64,000 bases of DNA from Branchiostoma belcheri (lineage: Eukaryota > Chordata > Leptocardii > Amphioxiformes > Branchiostomatidae), in assembly GCF_001625305.1 (NCBI RefSeq), contig NW_017804675.1, forward strand, positions 873,552 to 937,551, read 5' to 3'. Below the pieces are notes generated by a model, which was not told where the DNA came from, made no database searches, and worked only from the letters and a program-made list of their open reading frames with translations. The position numbers and the translations under genes are program-made. The number at the start of each line of letters is the position of its first letter. Position 1 is the first letter of the stretch. Of this stretch, positions 10,810 through 22,985 are shown piece by piece.

Positions 10810-11095
10810 AGGCATGGAACCGAATAACAAAAAAGTAGACATAGTTCAAGGTTAACATTAAGGTAAAGGTTAAGGTCGGCTCTTAAGGCCGACACTAAAA
10901 TTGCCACGCTGCGCAGTTAGTTGCTGACTCCTATAACAGAACTGTAACTTACAGTGTAAGCTAACACAAGTTCTGGACTTCTTCCAAAGTAGCTAAAACT
11001 CATGTCTGCAATTTTATGTACTTGCAGAGATTTTATTACTGAAGCTTTTTACTGACTGGCATATGAAGCCAGTTAGAAAAGGGACTCCCCACTAG

Positions 11096-11495
11096 CATAT
11101 TTCATTTCAAAAGCAAGACTAAGCCTTTCCCTGTATGTAATATTACTCCATCGTTGTCTGTACCTATAATATTCATGTTATTAAAGTAGCTACAGGGAGT
11201 AGCTTATAAAATTTAAAGGCTTTTCTTATGTATGCCAATAAGACACCCAGCAATTTCTATACGTAATATTATACAATTACAGTGAGTTACACAACTTGGC
11301 AGTAGGGAGTAGCTTATGAAATGTAAAGGCTTTCTGTTAGGTATGCCAATAAGATATCCATTTCTATACGTAATATTACACAAGTATAGAAGAGTTATAC
11401 AACTAGACAGCGGGAGTAGCTTATGCGATTTACAATACACGATTATCTCAGGGATTTTTCTTATACATACCAATAAGAACTCGAGCAATTTATGT
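11096..11495. repeat. Tandem array, three to four units of about 108 bp
   Basis: Units contain GGGAGTAGCTTATAAAAT, TAAAGGCTTT, TATGCCAATAAGA and TTTCTATACGTAATATTACA. The unit starts are near 11095, 11197, 11307 and 11412. Confidence 0.8.
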
Positions 11496-13025
11496 CTACT
11501 TGCGCCTCTTTATTTTGATTACTGAGCCGGCGGCAGAACCTATTTTTGCGCGGGAGCCTCGAAGGACCGGATTCAATTATCATCTGGAATGTCAGATGAG
11601 AGCTTGTTTCATTATCTGCGTGATGGAACCGTGCGCGCGTAGATCACGTGAGCGACTCACGTCGTAAATCTTTATTAAACCCACGTCAGAGCAAAAGTCA
11701 TCTGTTAGTAGCGCTGTCAATTAAGACTCCCGCGTACTGAAACCGGTGTATCCACCGGACTGATCTTACAAAGTAACTCCAAACCCCCAGAGACTTAGTA
11801 ACAAACACAATCAGTGCCAGTGTAACAAGAATAAAACGTGACTTCTGTGTGATCGTTTGGCTCCCAACTTGACAGGTGTTGCAAGTCGCCGTGACTAACA
11901 AGGAAGCAAATATTCTCTACAATTGGAACACCTGGTGCCCTAGTTTCTTTTCTTATTTTCTATCTACCTTTGAAACACCTGAAACAAGTGTCCTACTTTA
12001 AGGAAATCACCTTCAGAATCAAGAGACAGAAGTAGGGACAACTTCACAACAGATTTAAGGCTTCAAATGTAACTTTACAGTACAACGTTTTTGTCACAAG
12101 CAAGCGTTACAGAACTTTTCTTGAACAAGCAAATTTTTGTCATGACCACAAAAGTGGGTAGGTAGAAGTCTATATGTCCAGCAGCTAAATATACCAGGCT
12201 AGCTTAGTGTCCACCTGTATGCCTACGTTTGTGCAAACATCACAAAAGCTCCTCGGAGGCTGGCATTTACAAAAGCCATGACGGCAGGGAAATACACCTG
12301 TTCTGGTCTCAGGCAAAACCTGTCCAAACATTTGTACAAGGATCGAGTCTTGGCAGGAACCCCCCGCCTGCTTACGGACACTAAACCCCTCGAAAAAAGG
12401 GAAATATGTCCACTAATCCCCCCTCAAATACATAATGGGGTCCGTTTTAACGGGTTTATGTAAAACATCCAACCAGCGAGCACTTACGACTAAGCCAACT
12501 TCTGTCCAAAAAGGACAGCAAAGAGCCGCATGAAAAATTCAGGAGGGGATATATCGGTAAAAGCGTAAGAGTACATCGGGAGAGAATCTCGCCCAAATCG
12601 CCGACATGCCATAACCAGATCCCATTTGCTGCTGCAAAAGCAACTTTGTCCATTATTCCATGTAAAATTCATCAGAAATTTCGCGGAGACGGATTGACGC
12701 TAAACCTGGGGAATGTGAAGTGGGATAAAAGAGAGAGTTGTCAGTAGCGAGGATTAGGGACAACACATGTGTTCCCTGCATAATTCATGCCCTGCCGTAA
12801 AGAAACCAGTTAAGAAGTGCTTAACTTGAAAAAACAACCCAAGACAGCGTTATTCAGGCTTCTTAGGGAGGGATACGTAGGGAGACATGCAATTCACAAC
12901 TTCACAGGGACTTACGATGCCACTTCATGTACATGTTATCAAATACTGTTACACGAACAAGTGAACTTGAATACCGGTATTTCTATTCAATGCCCATCTA
13001 TTAGTATAAGAAGCATTTTCTACAG

Positions 13026-13640
13026 TTGACAAGAAACGCACTTTCCTCAGTTGCTTTCAAGAAAGTGATCTGCTCTTATGTAGGTATAGCAGTGAGTTCC
13101 CAACAGACACTGTCACAGTCACCAGATTATCCTGCCTGTAAAGCCACTAAAATGCACTTTCCTCAGTGTACATTATTAGTACATGTACATGTAGGTTTTG
13201 CTTTCAAGAAACTGATCTGCACTAATGTACAGTAGGTACTGCAGTGAGTCCCCAGTAGACAGTCACAGGTACAAGATTATAGTGTCTGTAATGCTGCTAA
13301 AAAGCACTTTCCTTGGTGTACATTATTACGTACATGTAGGTTTTGCTTGAGAAAGTGATCTGCACTAACCAAACCCCACTAGACTTCCCCCCACTGTCAC
13401 AGTCACCAGATTATCGTGTCTGTAATACGCTAAAAAAAGCACTCTCTAATGTAGGTACCGTAGTTCCCAACAGACACAGTCACAGCCAGAAGATTATGGT
13501 GTCTGTAATACTCTAAAAATGCACTTTCCTTGGTTTTGCTTTCCAGAAACTGATCTGCACTTACATGTATGTAGGTACAGCAGTTCCCTACAGACACTGT
13601 CACAGTCACAGATTACCGTGTCTGTAATACTCTAAACCCA
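13026..13640. repeat. Tandem array, about five units of 110-140 bp
   Basis: Shared blocks, in order, are GCACTTTCCTCAGTG, GTAGGTTTTGCTTTCAAGAA, CTGATCTGCACTAATGTA, CAACAGACACTGTCACAGTC, ACCAGATTATCGTGTCTG and TAATACTCTAAAAA. Units lose different internal blocks, so lengths vary. Confidence 0.85.
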
Positions 13641-13859
13641 CATCAGCCCACACTTCTCCATGATGAATGGATGTAATAAGGACTCATGAGGGGGTGTCAA
13701 ATTTTTAAACGAGCGCTTCTGGCAGCTCGGGAAGCCCTGATTACGACTCTTGGCGTTCGCCCACGTAAGAAGATCGAGCGTTTTTTTCCCGCGGGGAACG
13801 GGCTAGTAGGCGTAGCTGGAATTGTCGCGCAAAGTGGGTGTGCACAGAGTGTTAGATAT

Positions 13860-14190
13860 ACCCATCTGCAGTCTGCATTTTGCGAAGTGGAAAGGGTACA
13901 GAATCAAGCTGCAATATTCTGTATGAACAACTATATGAAAGAGGTGCTAGTGTCACGGAAATGAAAAGAAACCTACGGCGGGGGTCACTGGAAGACAGAC
14001 GAAAAATGTCCAGACTATGCATGATGTACAAAATGACTAATAAACTGGTGGACGTACCAACTACTATTTCACTAATACTGGCTCAGAAAAGAATACCAGC
14101 AATACCGACACAGATACAGAAAGTGGGTATATACAGCTTGAAAGAAATGCCGCATTAGAAGCTCTGTGGTGCAGCAACATTCCTTGAGTG
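13860..14190 (+). pseudogene. Non-LTR retrotransposon reverse-transcriptase C-terminal remnant
   Basis: One frame gives VERVQNQAAIFCMNNY. After a frameshift near 13935 a second frame gives RGASVTEMKRNLRRGSLEDRR, KMSRLCMMYKMTNKLVDVP and a basic tail, and later LWCSNIP. Known CR1/L2-type reverse transcriptases end with this pattern: (L/V)E-x-VQ-x-(R/Q)AA-x-F ... SV-x-x-M ... L-x-x-RR ... R-L-x-x-x-YK(I/M) ... L-V-D-(V/I)-P ... W-N-x-L-P. The protein is broken by at least one frameshift and a stop, and its 5' portion is missing, so it is a dead fragment. Assignment to the CR1/L2 group is by motif recall. Confidence 0.7.
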
Positions 14191-15239
14191 GCATCTTAAG
14201 ACCTGGCTAAGATCTCTCTAAGGAATCTCACAACTGACTGACTTTTGAAGTGGTGGTTGTGGGATTTACTGAGAACACAGACGTTTCTTTCCTTTAACAG
14301 CCAAACATTTACAGTTCTTCTCTTTGATACACTCAAGAATTCTTTAACAAAATACCACAAATTTCTTCCAAAATCCTTACTTTTAGGGATAAATCATGAT
14401 TGTGTTTGTGGAATTTTCCAACGATGCGGGACACTGTTTAGTAGATATGTAGGACTGTTTCTCTCTTTCAGAGACACTGACCAATTCTGTTAAAAAATAC
14501 CAAAAATTTCTGTCCCCCGAATCCTTACTTTGAAGGATAAATTACAATTGCTTTGGAATCTTTCCAACTGTTAGTAGATACAAAACTCTAATGTGTTTGA
14601 GTATCGAGTGTCCCACATGTAAATCCTACACCCCTATAACATGCACAGCTGTCAGCATGATCCCATTCTATCGGCTGATTTAGTTTACCGAAACCACAGT
14701 TTGCTAACAAACATTTAAACACTCATGCTCGTAAAGAAAGAGACACAGAAGCTGGCGAGCAATGACTGTTTTCTGTTACCCAAACTCAGACTAGACATAA
14801 TAAAATGTCCGAACAACATTCCTATACATGGAAGAGCTACTGACAGAAATGTACTGTCACTATGTATGTGTGTATCTGTATAGCCAGTATAACCGCCCTT
14901 CAGCATAACAGACCAGCTAACTAGTACATGTCCCTTGTCCACTGGCTACCTAACCATAGGACCACACCATTTTCAAGGTTCCATTACCATATATGCCAAC
15001 TTTAAGTAAGTCAAAATTCAGCAACAGGAAAAGACAAAAATGGGCCTCTGACTTAATATCTGTTATCTTGTACTTTGTAACTTTTAACCAAGTACAGTCT
15101 GTTTGAAATTTGTTTTTTAAATCTGAAAACCATCAAATGAAATTGGCGTTGCCAACAATGAAGGGAAAGAAAAAAAAAGATTGACTGAGGGTCATTAAGT
15201 TTACGGCCTACAAGGTTATAAATGTTTTTACTGCCAGCT

Positions 15240-15560
15240 TACCCGAACGCCATTACAAGGGCTCTATTTTACCCCCCGCCAGTTTATGGACCGATCCATT
15301 AACAGAACTACTTTGTTCGAGTTCATCATTCGGCGTAGTTAACCGATTTACGCTAAACCCTGAAAGCTGTTTTTGTCCACATCACAAACTCCACCAGACG
15401 TATCCTTTCTCCGCGACGGGCACAGATTATAAATATTGCGCCAGGACGGCAGGTGATCCGGTCGATAACTGGTGTTTATTCGCCATTATTTCACCACTTC
15501 TGATGTTCCTGTTCGATTGCATCACCTGAGTCGTCCATCACTGGTGTTGTGTAAGCTGAT
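15240..15560. promoter_or_regulatory. Unique block, candidate conserved non-coding element
   Basis: This repeat-free, GC-richer stretch has several transcription-factor-like words (ATTATAAATATTG, GATAACTGGTGTTTATT, GTTAACCGATT). It lies between AT-rich repeats. No coding signal was seen. Only cross-species comparison could support the call. Confidence 0.25.
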
Positions 15561-15912
15561 TAATGGTCCTTGTACGCTTTCTTGGAGTATCTTTCTCACC
15601 GAGATCTTGCATCGACATTGACGGATACGCCGCATTTTGGGAGATATTGTTGAACCCTACAGTGTGTGGTGAGGCCTGGCAAATTAAATAATTCGTTTAA
15701 CACCCTTCTTCCTAAATTTCAAGAGAAAATTGTCCTTTACTAATTTTCCTAACCTTCTAGATTTCCATTGGACTTCAGAAGCACGAGAACATGCATTTAA
15801 AAAGAGCTAATAGAAAAGCATCCAATACAAGCCTATCATTTAAAAAGTATAAAGAATTTATACAGTTTGAATGTAAGACAAAAAGAATCAACAGGACTCT
15901 AAAGTTTGAGTA

Positions 15913-16015
15913 TTCATTCATTCATTCATTCATTCATTCATTCATTCATTCATTCATTCATTCATTCATTCATTCATTCATTCACTCACTCACTCACTCA
16001 CTCATTCATTCATTC
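15913..16015. repeat. (TTCA)n / (CTCA)n microsatellite
   Basis: About 68 bp of TTCA repeats are followed by about 20 bp of CTCA, then TTCA again. The repetitive peptide it could encode (FIHS) is an artefact. Confidence 0.97.
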
Positions 16016-16368
16016 CCTCACCCAGCCTAACCTACAAGTATGGTCATGGGTGGGGTGCTCTGAACCCAAGAAATTCCCTACATGCCAACCCAAAATCCCT
16101 GCTTTTCTCACAACGATGAAACAGACAACAACGTCCCTATTTCGGGTTTCTAGGGTGGCAGAAAATTCGAAGGAATCCTCCTCCGTTCAACACTTGAATG
16201 ATGGGAAAAGCTGGAGAAAGGAAGGTCGCCCAAGGTCATCCAAGGTCGGGCTGATTGGGGTTGTGTCTGTGTGGTTCTACATCAACAGCTGATCTTCTGA
16301 GCTTCAGCTTTCAAGTTCTTAGGGTGGTTCTTAAGCACTGTCAAGACATTTCAGGGGTTCTCGGTATT

Positions 16369-16695
16369 CAGAGCTCAAAATACCACTTCGCACTTGCATA
16401 CGTATGTAGATTAAAGTTAGTGCAGGTGAAATTGGAGATGTGCAGGTATTTCTGATGTCTACCTGCACCTAACCTGCACTGGTCCATGTACATGTATGTA
16501 TACATGGATTTCTGTATGCTACATTGACTGTTAGTGTGTGTTATGGCCTATGAAGTATTAAAGAAATAACAACAATGGTTTTTGAACAGTTTTTGGAATC
16601 ATCCATACTTCCTAAATTCTGAGTGGTGCAGGTAAAAGTCTTCAGTATTAACCTGCACCATTGCAGGTATGCAGAGAAAAGTATTTCAAGCCCAG
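16369..16695 (+). mobile_element. hAT-like inverted-repeat element, family D (copy 1)
   Basis: The ends are CAGAGCTCAAAATACC and (reverse) CTGGGCTTGAAATAC. The interior carries repeated TGCAGGT and its complement (AGTGCAGGTGAAAT, TGTGCAGGTATTTCTGATG, TACCTGCACCTAACCTGCA). No open frame. Confidence 0.65.
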
Positions 16696-16739
16696 CCAGA
16701 ACAAGATGACCCTCAGGTACGGCCAAACAACCCTGGCCT

Positions 16740-17060
16740 CGCTAATATTTACCGCGCTATTTTCCTCATCCTCTCTTCTCGGAGAAGAGTCTCGGAGGCC
16801 TAAGCCATAAATAGCCAATCAGGATGGCTCTTTGTGCCGTAAATCACTGCTGGTTTATAACTCTGGTCCATCTATATCTCTCGGGGAAGACCCAATCTCG
16901 TTATTAGCTCATTAAGACCGCGGTATCTTCGCTAAACAAGAAATGGAACCAGGAATTGGGTAGAACCCTACTGGGAGGTTTTTTAACGATTTTATACGGC
17001 GATTGTTAATCGGTTGATCTTTAATGTTTTAGCGTTGTCGTATTCGAAACTGCGAACGGA
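16740..17060. promoter_or_regulatory. Unique block, candidate conserved non-coding element
   Basis: This single-copy, GC-richer block contains GCCATAAATAGCC, GTTTATAACTC, ATTAGCTCATTAAG, GATTGTTAATCGG and related words. It stands out from flanking AT-rich repeats. Function is speculative. Confidence 0.25.
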
Positions 17061-17211
17061 TTTGATGCGTCGTAAATATTTCCATAAAGTCTATGTAGGT
17101 ATTTCTCGTGTTTTTCAAGGTCCAGTGCATAATGGACGATTTGACATTTACGTGACCCAACCAGTGTGAAAATGGAAGGGCAATGCATTAAAGACCTCGC
17201 CTGTGGTCCCA

Positions 17212-17471
17212 AAAATACAACGTAAACACAACCTGTTATTACATATTATGCGTCATTTTTCCAAGCTATTCTACACTATAAAAAGCCAATACAATTTTAC
17301 AAATATGACTTGAATGGATTTTTTTACATCAAAGCAACTAGAGTACAAAAATACAACAAAATACATCATGTTATTACAATATGAGCCATTTTTTCAAGCT
17401 GTTCTTAATTATACAATACAAATACATATATTCTTGAATTTTGTTCTACTTTGAAGCAACTAGAGTGCAAT
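17212..17471. repeat. Two-unit tandem repeat, about 130 bp
   Basis: AAAAATACAAC, TGTTATTACA, CATTTTTTCAAGCT and GAAGCAACTAGAGT recur at a spacing of roughly 130 bp. Confidence 0.75.
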
Positions 17472-17814
17472 TTAGTATTTTACACAATTACAAAGAATGT
17501 AAGCCTTACAAATATTCCAGGGCCTGAATAAGCTACAGACGCTGTGGTTATAAGCAGGAGTCCAGATTAGACAAGACAGACCGGGCGTGCATCCAGGATC
17601 AGTCAGGTGCTGCCAGCGTTACCCTAACACCCTTATCAAGCCCCGGCCAGATGTTTTACGCTGGTTCTAATTCAATTAGTGCATAGTTGGTGTAGATATG
17701 AACACATCTAGCCAGCGCTTTGGCAAACGACAAAAATGGCTGATCAAAATTCCTTGACGTCACTATAGCTAGTGGGGCGGGAAAAGGATATTCAAAGGAA
17801 AATTAATTCATATC

Positions 17815-18064
17815 TAGGGCTTGAAATCTCATCTGCATAGTTGTTCAAGTTAGTGCAGGTAAAATTGTAACTGTGCAGGTATTTCTGATGTCTACCTGCA
17901 CCTAACCTGCATTGGCTGTTACTGCTATAATGGCAATGGTTTCTGAACAATTTTCAAAATGATCCATACATGCTAAATTTTGAGTGGTGCAGGTAAAAAT
18001 TTGTCTGGTGCAAGTATCTTCATTTGTTACCTGTACCAGGGCAGAAAAAGGATTTCGAGCCCTG
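17815..18064 (+). mobile_element. hAT-like inverted-repeat element, family D (copy 2)
   Basis: The ends are TAGGGCTTGAAATC and (reverse) CAGGGCTCGAAATCC. The body is the family D type with AGTGCAGGTAAAAT, TGTGCAGGTATTTCTGATG, TACCTGCACC and GTGGTGCAGGTAAAAAT. The flanking 8 bases agree only partly (about 6/8 if one extra terminal base is allowed). Confidence 0.7.
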
Positions 18065-19310
18065 ATTCTTCTTTCTTGTTATGCTGGTAGCCACTGAATG
18101 GTAGAACCAAACCAGAAAGGCTACGGAGCTACAACACTTTGTATTCTGGCAGTGTAAAACTGTCCATGAAAGAATCAATTCATTATTCTTACATTTAGCG
18201 GACGGAACCCGGAGGGCCGACGTGCTGCAGGCCCAAGCACCCGTGAGCAGGCGTGCCGTTGGATCTCTGCCATCTAACGGCTTTGAAAAGGGGAGGGGAG
18301 ACAATTTTCGGAGCATAGCGCGATCTCTCACCTTTTGAAGCCATTAAAACCCGACCCGGGAGCAAGAAGCGATCATTATCGAAAGGCTACGATGAAATCC
18401 AATTTCGGGGACAGTCGGAAACGTTGGTAAGGAGGAAAAACTCCGACCCTATGTAGGATTACGTCCCGGCATCTCGCTAGAAAATTGCGTCAGGTCGAGG
18501 AGTTAGTTTGAAAGATAGAAATGGCTTAATATGATAAAGGGACATCAGATACAAACTGCTACTACTAGTATCTGTACAACTAAGAGCTGTCGCAAGTCAT
18601 GCTTTATGCTTCCTAAACCTGTACTACAAAATTCACAAGGTTTTCTTGGTATAAAAATGATGTATTATAATGTATATGCGGGATGTATATAATTATCGCC
18701 TGTCTCGTCACTGTAATTTGTAATTTGTGTACACAAACTTTTTGCAATTCAGGGAGTTTTATCCTTACTGTAAGGTTTGCTTTTTGGTGTCACAAATAAA
18801 TTAAGTACACACAGCAGATGAAGATGGCATTTTGACATTCTGTGCTAACGTGATGACTGTCTGGATGTGACTGTCGCCTGTTTTCCTGTTCGGTCGCGCG
18901 GAAAACGGGAAAACGTCACGTAGAACTCCGTGCCACGCGTGGAACACAGTTCATCACATGCTCCTCAGACGCCTTCAAGAACAGGCAGAATTCCAAGACA
19001 CTGCAATTTTACTTCTCCCTTGACGTGAGACTGTCGTCTTCAAGAATTAGCCAAACTTTAAGACACTGCAGTGCATTTTCTCGAAGCGCTTTGAGACCCA
19101 AGATCCCACATTAGTAGATACTCTGCACCTAAGCTCCCGTACCCAATGCCTCACTGCCCAGGCCACGAAATCAATAAAGTCAATACGAATCTGCATTAAT
19201 GTCCTCCAGCCTGGAGTGGCCCAGATATTGACAGGACAGGCGTGCTGCAACATCACTACCTCCTACGCAGAAACAAAGGAACTGTAAAGTCCGACAGGAC
19301 TGTTACTAAA

Positions 19311-19504
19311 GGGCCTGCATGGGGGGGTCCCGACAACGCTCTACGCTGAATTCGGAAACCTCTTGATTAAGCTTTACGATAAATTCCAAGTGGCTACAAC
19401 GCATTACGTAGAATTAAAACGCAAAAATATTAGAGCGGTCCATCTACGCTCTACGTAGAATTAAAACGGCCGATTACGCTCTACAGAAAAGGGCTTGTGG
19501 GCCC
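19311..19504 (+). mobile_element. Inverted-repeat element, family C1 (copy 1)
   Basis: It starts GGGCCTGCATGGGGGGGTC and ends near GGGCTTGTGGGCCC. The interior is built of repeated blocks resembling GCTCTACG(T)AGAATTAAAACG in both orientations. There is no coding capacity. Confidence 0.7.
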
Positions 19505-20372
19505 CCTTACTATGTAAGAATGAAATTCTTCATCTGGTTCCCCTTACACAAAGTACATTGTAAGTGAAATCTCTACTTGAAAGCTTTGTTTTATGCCTTC
19601 CCAATATGTGTTTGTTTAAACTGTCTGGGAATGAGGCACTTTTCCAAAGTAGACACAAGAACGTGGTGATTTAAGAAAAGCCAATTTGAGAAAGCTTGTA
19701 CAAGTCTTTGTGGGAAAATTTGTCTGTACTGTAGCATCTTGCAGTCACTTTACACAGCTGGAAGCTATAGACAGCTCAAATACGCTACTGAACCAAATTT
19801 CCTCCAAATTTGCTCTAACAACTCCTGTAAGTGTCTCCTCCTCAATTCAAACATCAGGAAATACTTTAGCGTAAGTCGTCATTCAGACTGTCTTCTGTAT
19901 CTGTATATGTATAGCTGGTATAACCGCCCTTTGGCCATTAAGTATGTATCTGTAGATATTTCTGAGGATATTTTGATAAGGTACTTCTGTGGCTTTACTG
20001 TCTAAAACTAATATACTTGAAGTTGAACAGTGTACTCTCACGATATTTTGATTCAATCTTGTACAAAAAATGCATATGCCAACTTCTACTTCTTGTCAAG
20101 GGCAGGCACCGCATGGTTTCCACTTTTTAATATTACAATCCTCTAAATGCGTTGGAGTAAGCCTCTAAAGTCTCGCAAATATCTTTAAGGTAGAATTGAT
20201 TAGAAAGTTAACGCAAGCAATTTGCAGATTAAGCACAGCTATAAAGTACTGGTATTAATGAGCAATCGCTGGGGAGTTACGTAAGCGTTCGTAACAAGGA
20301 GGTAATGATAGTCTAGACACAAATCATGAGAAATGCAGATAAATTTTGCAAAGTACTTCGTAAGGATACGCC

Positions 20373-20470
20373 AAAAAGCAGTTACTCAAGCAACTGGATT
20401 TGATTTTGAAAACGTCAGACGTTTCAGCTAGTATCCACTAGCTTTCATCAGTGACTGAGAGACCAGAGGA
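20373..20470 (+). repeat. Dispersed repeat J, long copy
   Basis: This segment contains AGTTACTCAAGCAACTGGAT, TGATTTTGAAAACGTC, AGACGTTTCAGCTAGTATCC and ACTAGCTTTCATCAGTGAC. Long copies also occur at about 38395-38485 (-), 47898-47995 (+) and 50280-50362 (-). Confidence 0.8.
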
Positions 20471-20529
20471 GAAATGCAACTTTATAAGCACAAAACTATT
20501 GATTGATATGCAAATAAGGTAGTATCTAT

Positions 20530-20775
20530 ATAGTAGAGTATCTTACTTCGTAAGGAAATTATAGATACTATACCTGAGAGTGCACTATATGTATGAGTAC
20601 TAAAACAGAGTTTGAAATCTATCTAGTTGCTTGAGTAACTGTAAAAAAATGCATTAAAATTTTGCAAAGTACCTGGAAACTTACAGATACTATACCTGAG
20701 AGTGTACTATATGTATGAGTACTAAAACAGAGTATGAAATCTATCTAGTTGCTTGAGTAACTGTACAAAAATGGA
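20530..20775. repeat. Two-unit tandem repeat ending in the repeat J core
   Basis: The block AGATACTATACCTGAGAGTG, ACTATATGTATGAGTACTAA, AACAGAGT(T/A)TGAAATCTATC, TAGTTGCTTGAGTAACTGTA is present twice, from about 20560 and 20680. Confidence 0.85.
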
Positions 20776-21319
20776 TCTAAAAGCCCCATTCACATAGCCT
20801 GCAAAGAAGGCTATATATTATGTATGTGCCGTTGTTACGTTTCTACCTTAGAGCAACAGTGAAGTGAAGGGCAGCTTTTGTGTGGTCTGATAAGAGTCGG
20901 CACAAAAAACATCCTGCAACACGTCCTGCCGAAACACAGGTCTTCCTTTGTTCCTCAGTCTTCTGGTGTGTTCCAAGGAATCCCAACCATTCCTTGCAAA
21001 CGTCAACTTCTTTCGACCGACGTCCTTTAAGACCTAACTCAAGGACGGAACACTCCTTGGCAACATTTCCTTTCCTTAAAGTTTCAAGGAAGGGCAGAGA
21101 CCCAAGAACTTGTGCCAAGCAACAACCTTCCTGACAGACTTCAATGGTTTTAGAATAGATGTAGGATATATCTACAGTAACACTAATGCTACACTAGTTA
21201 GTTCAATTTGTTTGCTCTTGGTCTTAAAAACATGATACTTCACTAGAAAGTCATGAAAATGAGTCTAAGGGGAAAGGTGAGGAAACAACATAGTCAGATT
21301 CCAATTTTCTAGGCCTCAC

Positions 21320-21430
21320 AGGTTGCCTAGGCCTGTTTTCTTTCTTACTTTTTTTGGCCCACTTGCTTCATTAACTTCCTGCAAAAATCTCTGAGAACCA
21401 ACAAATCAAATTGGTATAGCCTAATCAGTA
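21320..21430. repeat. Family G inverted-repeat element, one-sided fragment
   Basis: It includes the right terminal sequence TGAGAACCAACAAATCAAAT followed by TGGTATAGCCTAAT. It matches the end of the complete element at 39413-39756. Confidence 0.6.
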
Positions 21431-21435
21431 TCCAC

Positions 21436-21476
21436 CACACACACACACTCTCTCTCTCTCTCTATCGCTCTCTCAA
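21436..21476. repeat. (CA)n(CT)n microsatellite
   Basis: A short CA run is followed by CT dinucleotides. Confidence 0.9.
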
Positions 21477-22589
21477 CTGTAGCAACAGATTTAGGTCAGT
21501 GGTGATAAAACTCTCTGATATCAAATGATTTCAGATGAATACAAATCGGACGGCAAAACCTCCTCTGGTGGGGGGGGGCGCGAGCGAAAGCGGCGTAATA
21601 GCTATTGAAAAACAAATCAAACGTTCATCATCGCGCAATATCTCTGCCAACCTCGGAAAAGCGGTTATCTGGCCAAAGACGCAACCATGGCAAGGTTCAC
21701 TTTAGAGAAATCAAATTCCACTGATTGTGGTTTAATTATAAGATAGCCTTACCAAATAATGACAGGGAACAGAGCTTGTATGGCCAAGCTGTTAAAAGAA
21801 ATGAAAAGCAAGACAACGTCGGTTAGAAAAGCTATCAGTATCAAGAATGAAAAGCGAGTTGGTTAGAAAAGCTATCAGTGCAGGTTACCAGGTAACTCTA
21901 GTATCCTGCACAAATCACTGCATCAAACCACTCAGAGTGTTTGCCCCTTATCTTAGGTTATTCCTCTCAAACATAACATGGAGGGGATCAGAGTAGGGAA
22001 TGAGGTCAGAAGGTTGGTTGCCCCTAGCAACAATGCTAGAAGTACGATAGTATAATAGTAGGTCAGGCTTGGAGGACAGATCATACAGATCAGGATATCT
22101 CGCTGATAGGTAAAACTAAAATCCTCCCAACACCTTTCGGTGTATATGGCATTGCCCATCTCCATTTCTAAAGCCCTTGGGCCACACAGTTGTGCAAGCA
22201 CTATACAGCAGGGGGCTGGTTCAATAAACCATTACGAAATCACCTTTAAATTTGGAAACGCTTCAGTTACCTATTTATAATCTTCCAAACGCTGTACCTC
22301 ACAATAAAGGGGTGTGGTCGGACAAGAGTTCTTTATGATAGGGATTATTTTAAATCCCGCTTTTTCTCTTTCTGTGAGTAGAAAGTGTATTAGAAAGGTA
22401 ATTATCCGGCCTGTGACTGACAGAATGGGGTTGAACCTGCCAGGCACGTGACAGATATGACACTAGAGAATTCCTGAGATTTGGAGCCCAAGACAGGTGC
22501 CTAGATCCTTTACGATATTACAAAACTTTGCGAGCACCTTTCTAAATGTCTAGAAAGATTTTTCACAAGAGCATGCCATCATTTGCTAT

Positions 22590-22985
22590 CTGAAACATTT
22601 AAGCTCAGAAAGTATTTTGCAGAAATATCCTTTTGATAATCATTTCGATATTCAACAACTTTTAAAGTTAAATGTTGTAATAGCTAAGTATCTAGCAGTA
22701 ACATGTAGAACTAGAAGTCCAGTTGAAATAATATATTCTAGAGTCGAGCCGCTGCCTTGAGCAGTCAAGTGACCTTTCTCAAGAGCTTAATTTTGTATTT
22801 TAGAGTTTTCAGGCTCAGAAAGTACTTTGGCCAAAACCTTTATGTGAGAATCTTTTTACTACTCATTTAGAAGTTTTCTAGTATATCTAAGGATCTAGCA
22901 GTGACAAATGCCTTGTAGATGTCCCATAATATATTCTAAGGCCGAGCCACTGCCTTGAGCAGTTGAGTGACCCAGTCCAGTTGCT
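22590..22985. repeat. Two-unit tandem repeat, about 200 bp
   Basis: AGGCTCAGAAAGTA, ATCTAGCAGT(A/G)ACA, ATAATATATTCTA, GAGCCRCTGCCTTGAGCAGT and AGTGACC recur in order in both units. Confidence 0.8.

Noticed and set aside
15420..15450. TATA-like ATTATAAATATTG as a promoter
   Set aside because: No downstream coding exon or initiator context. Listed only as part of a candidate non-coding block.
15791..16292. Frames encoding repeated F-I-H-S
   Set aside because: They are translations of the TTCA microsatellite.
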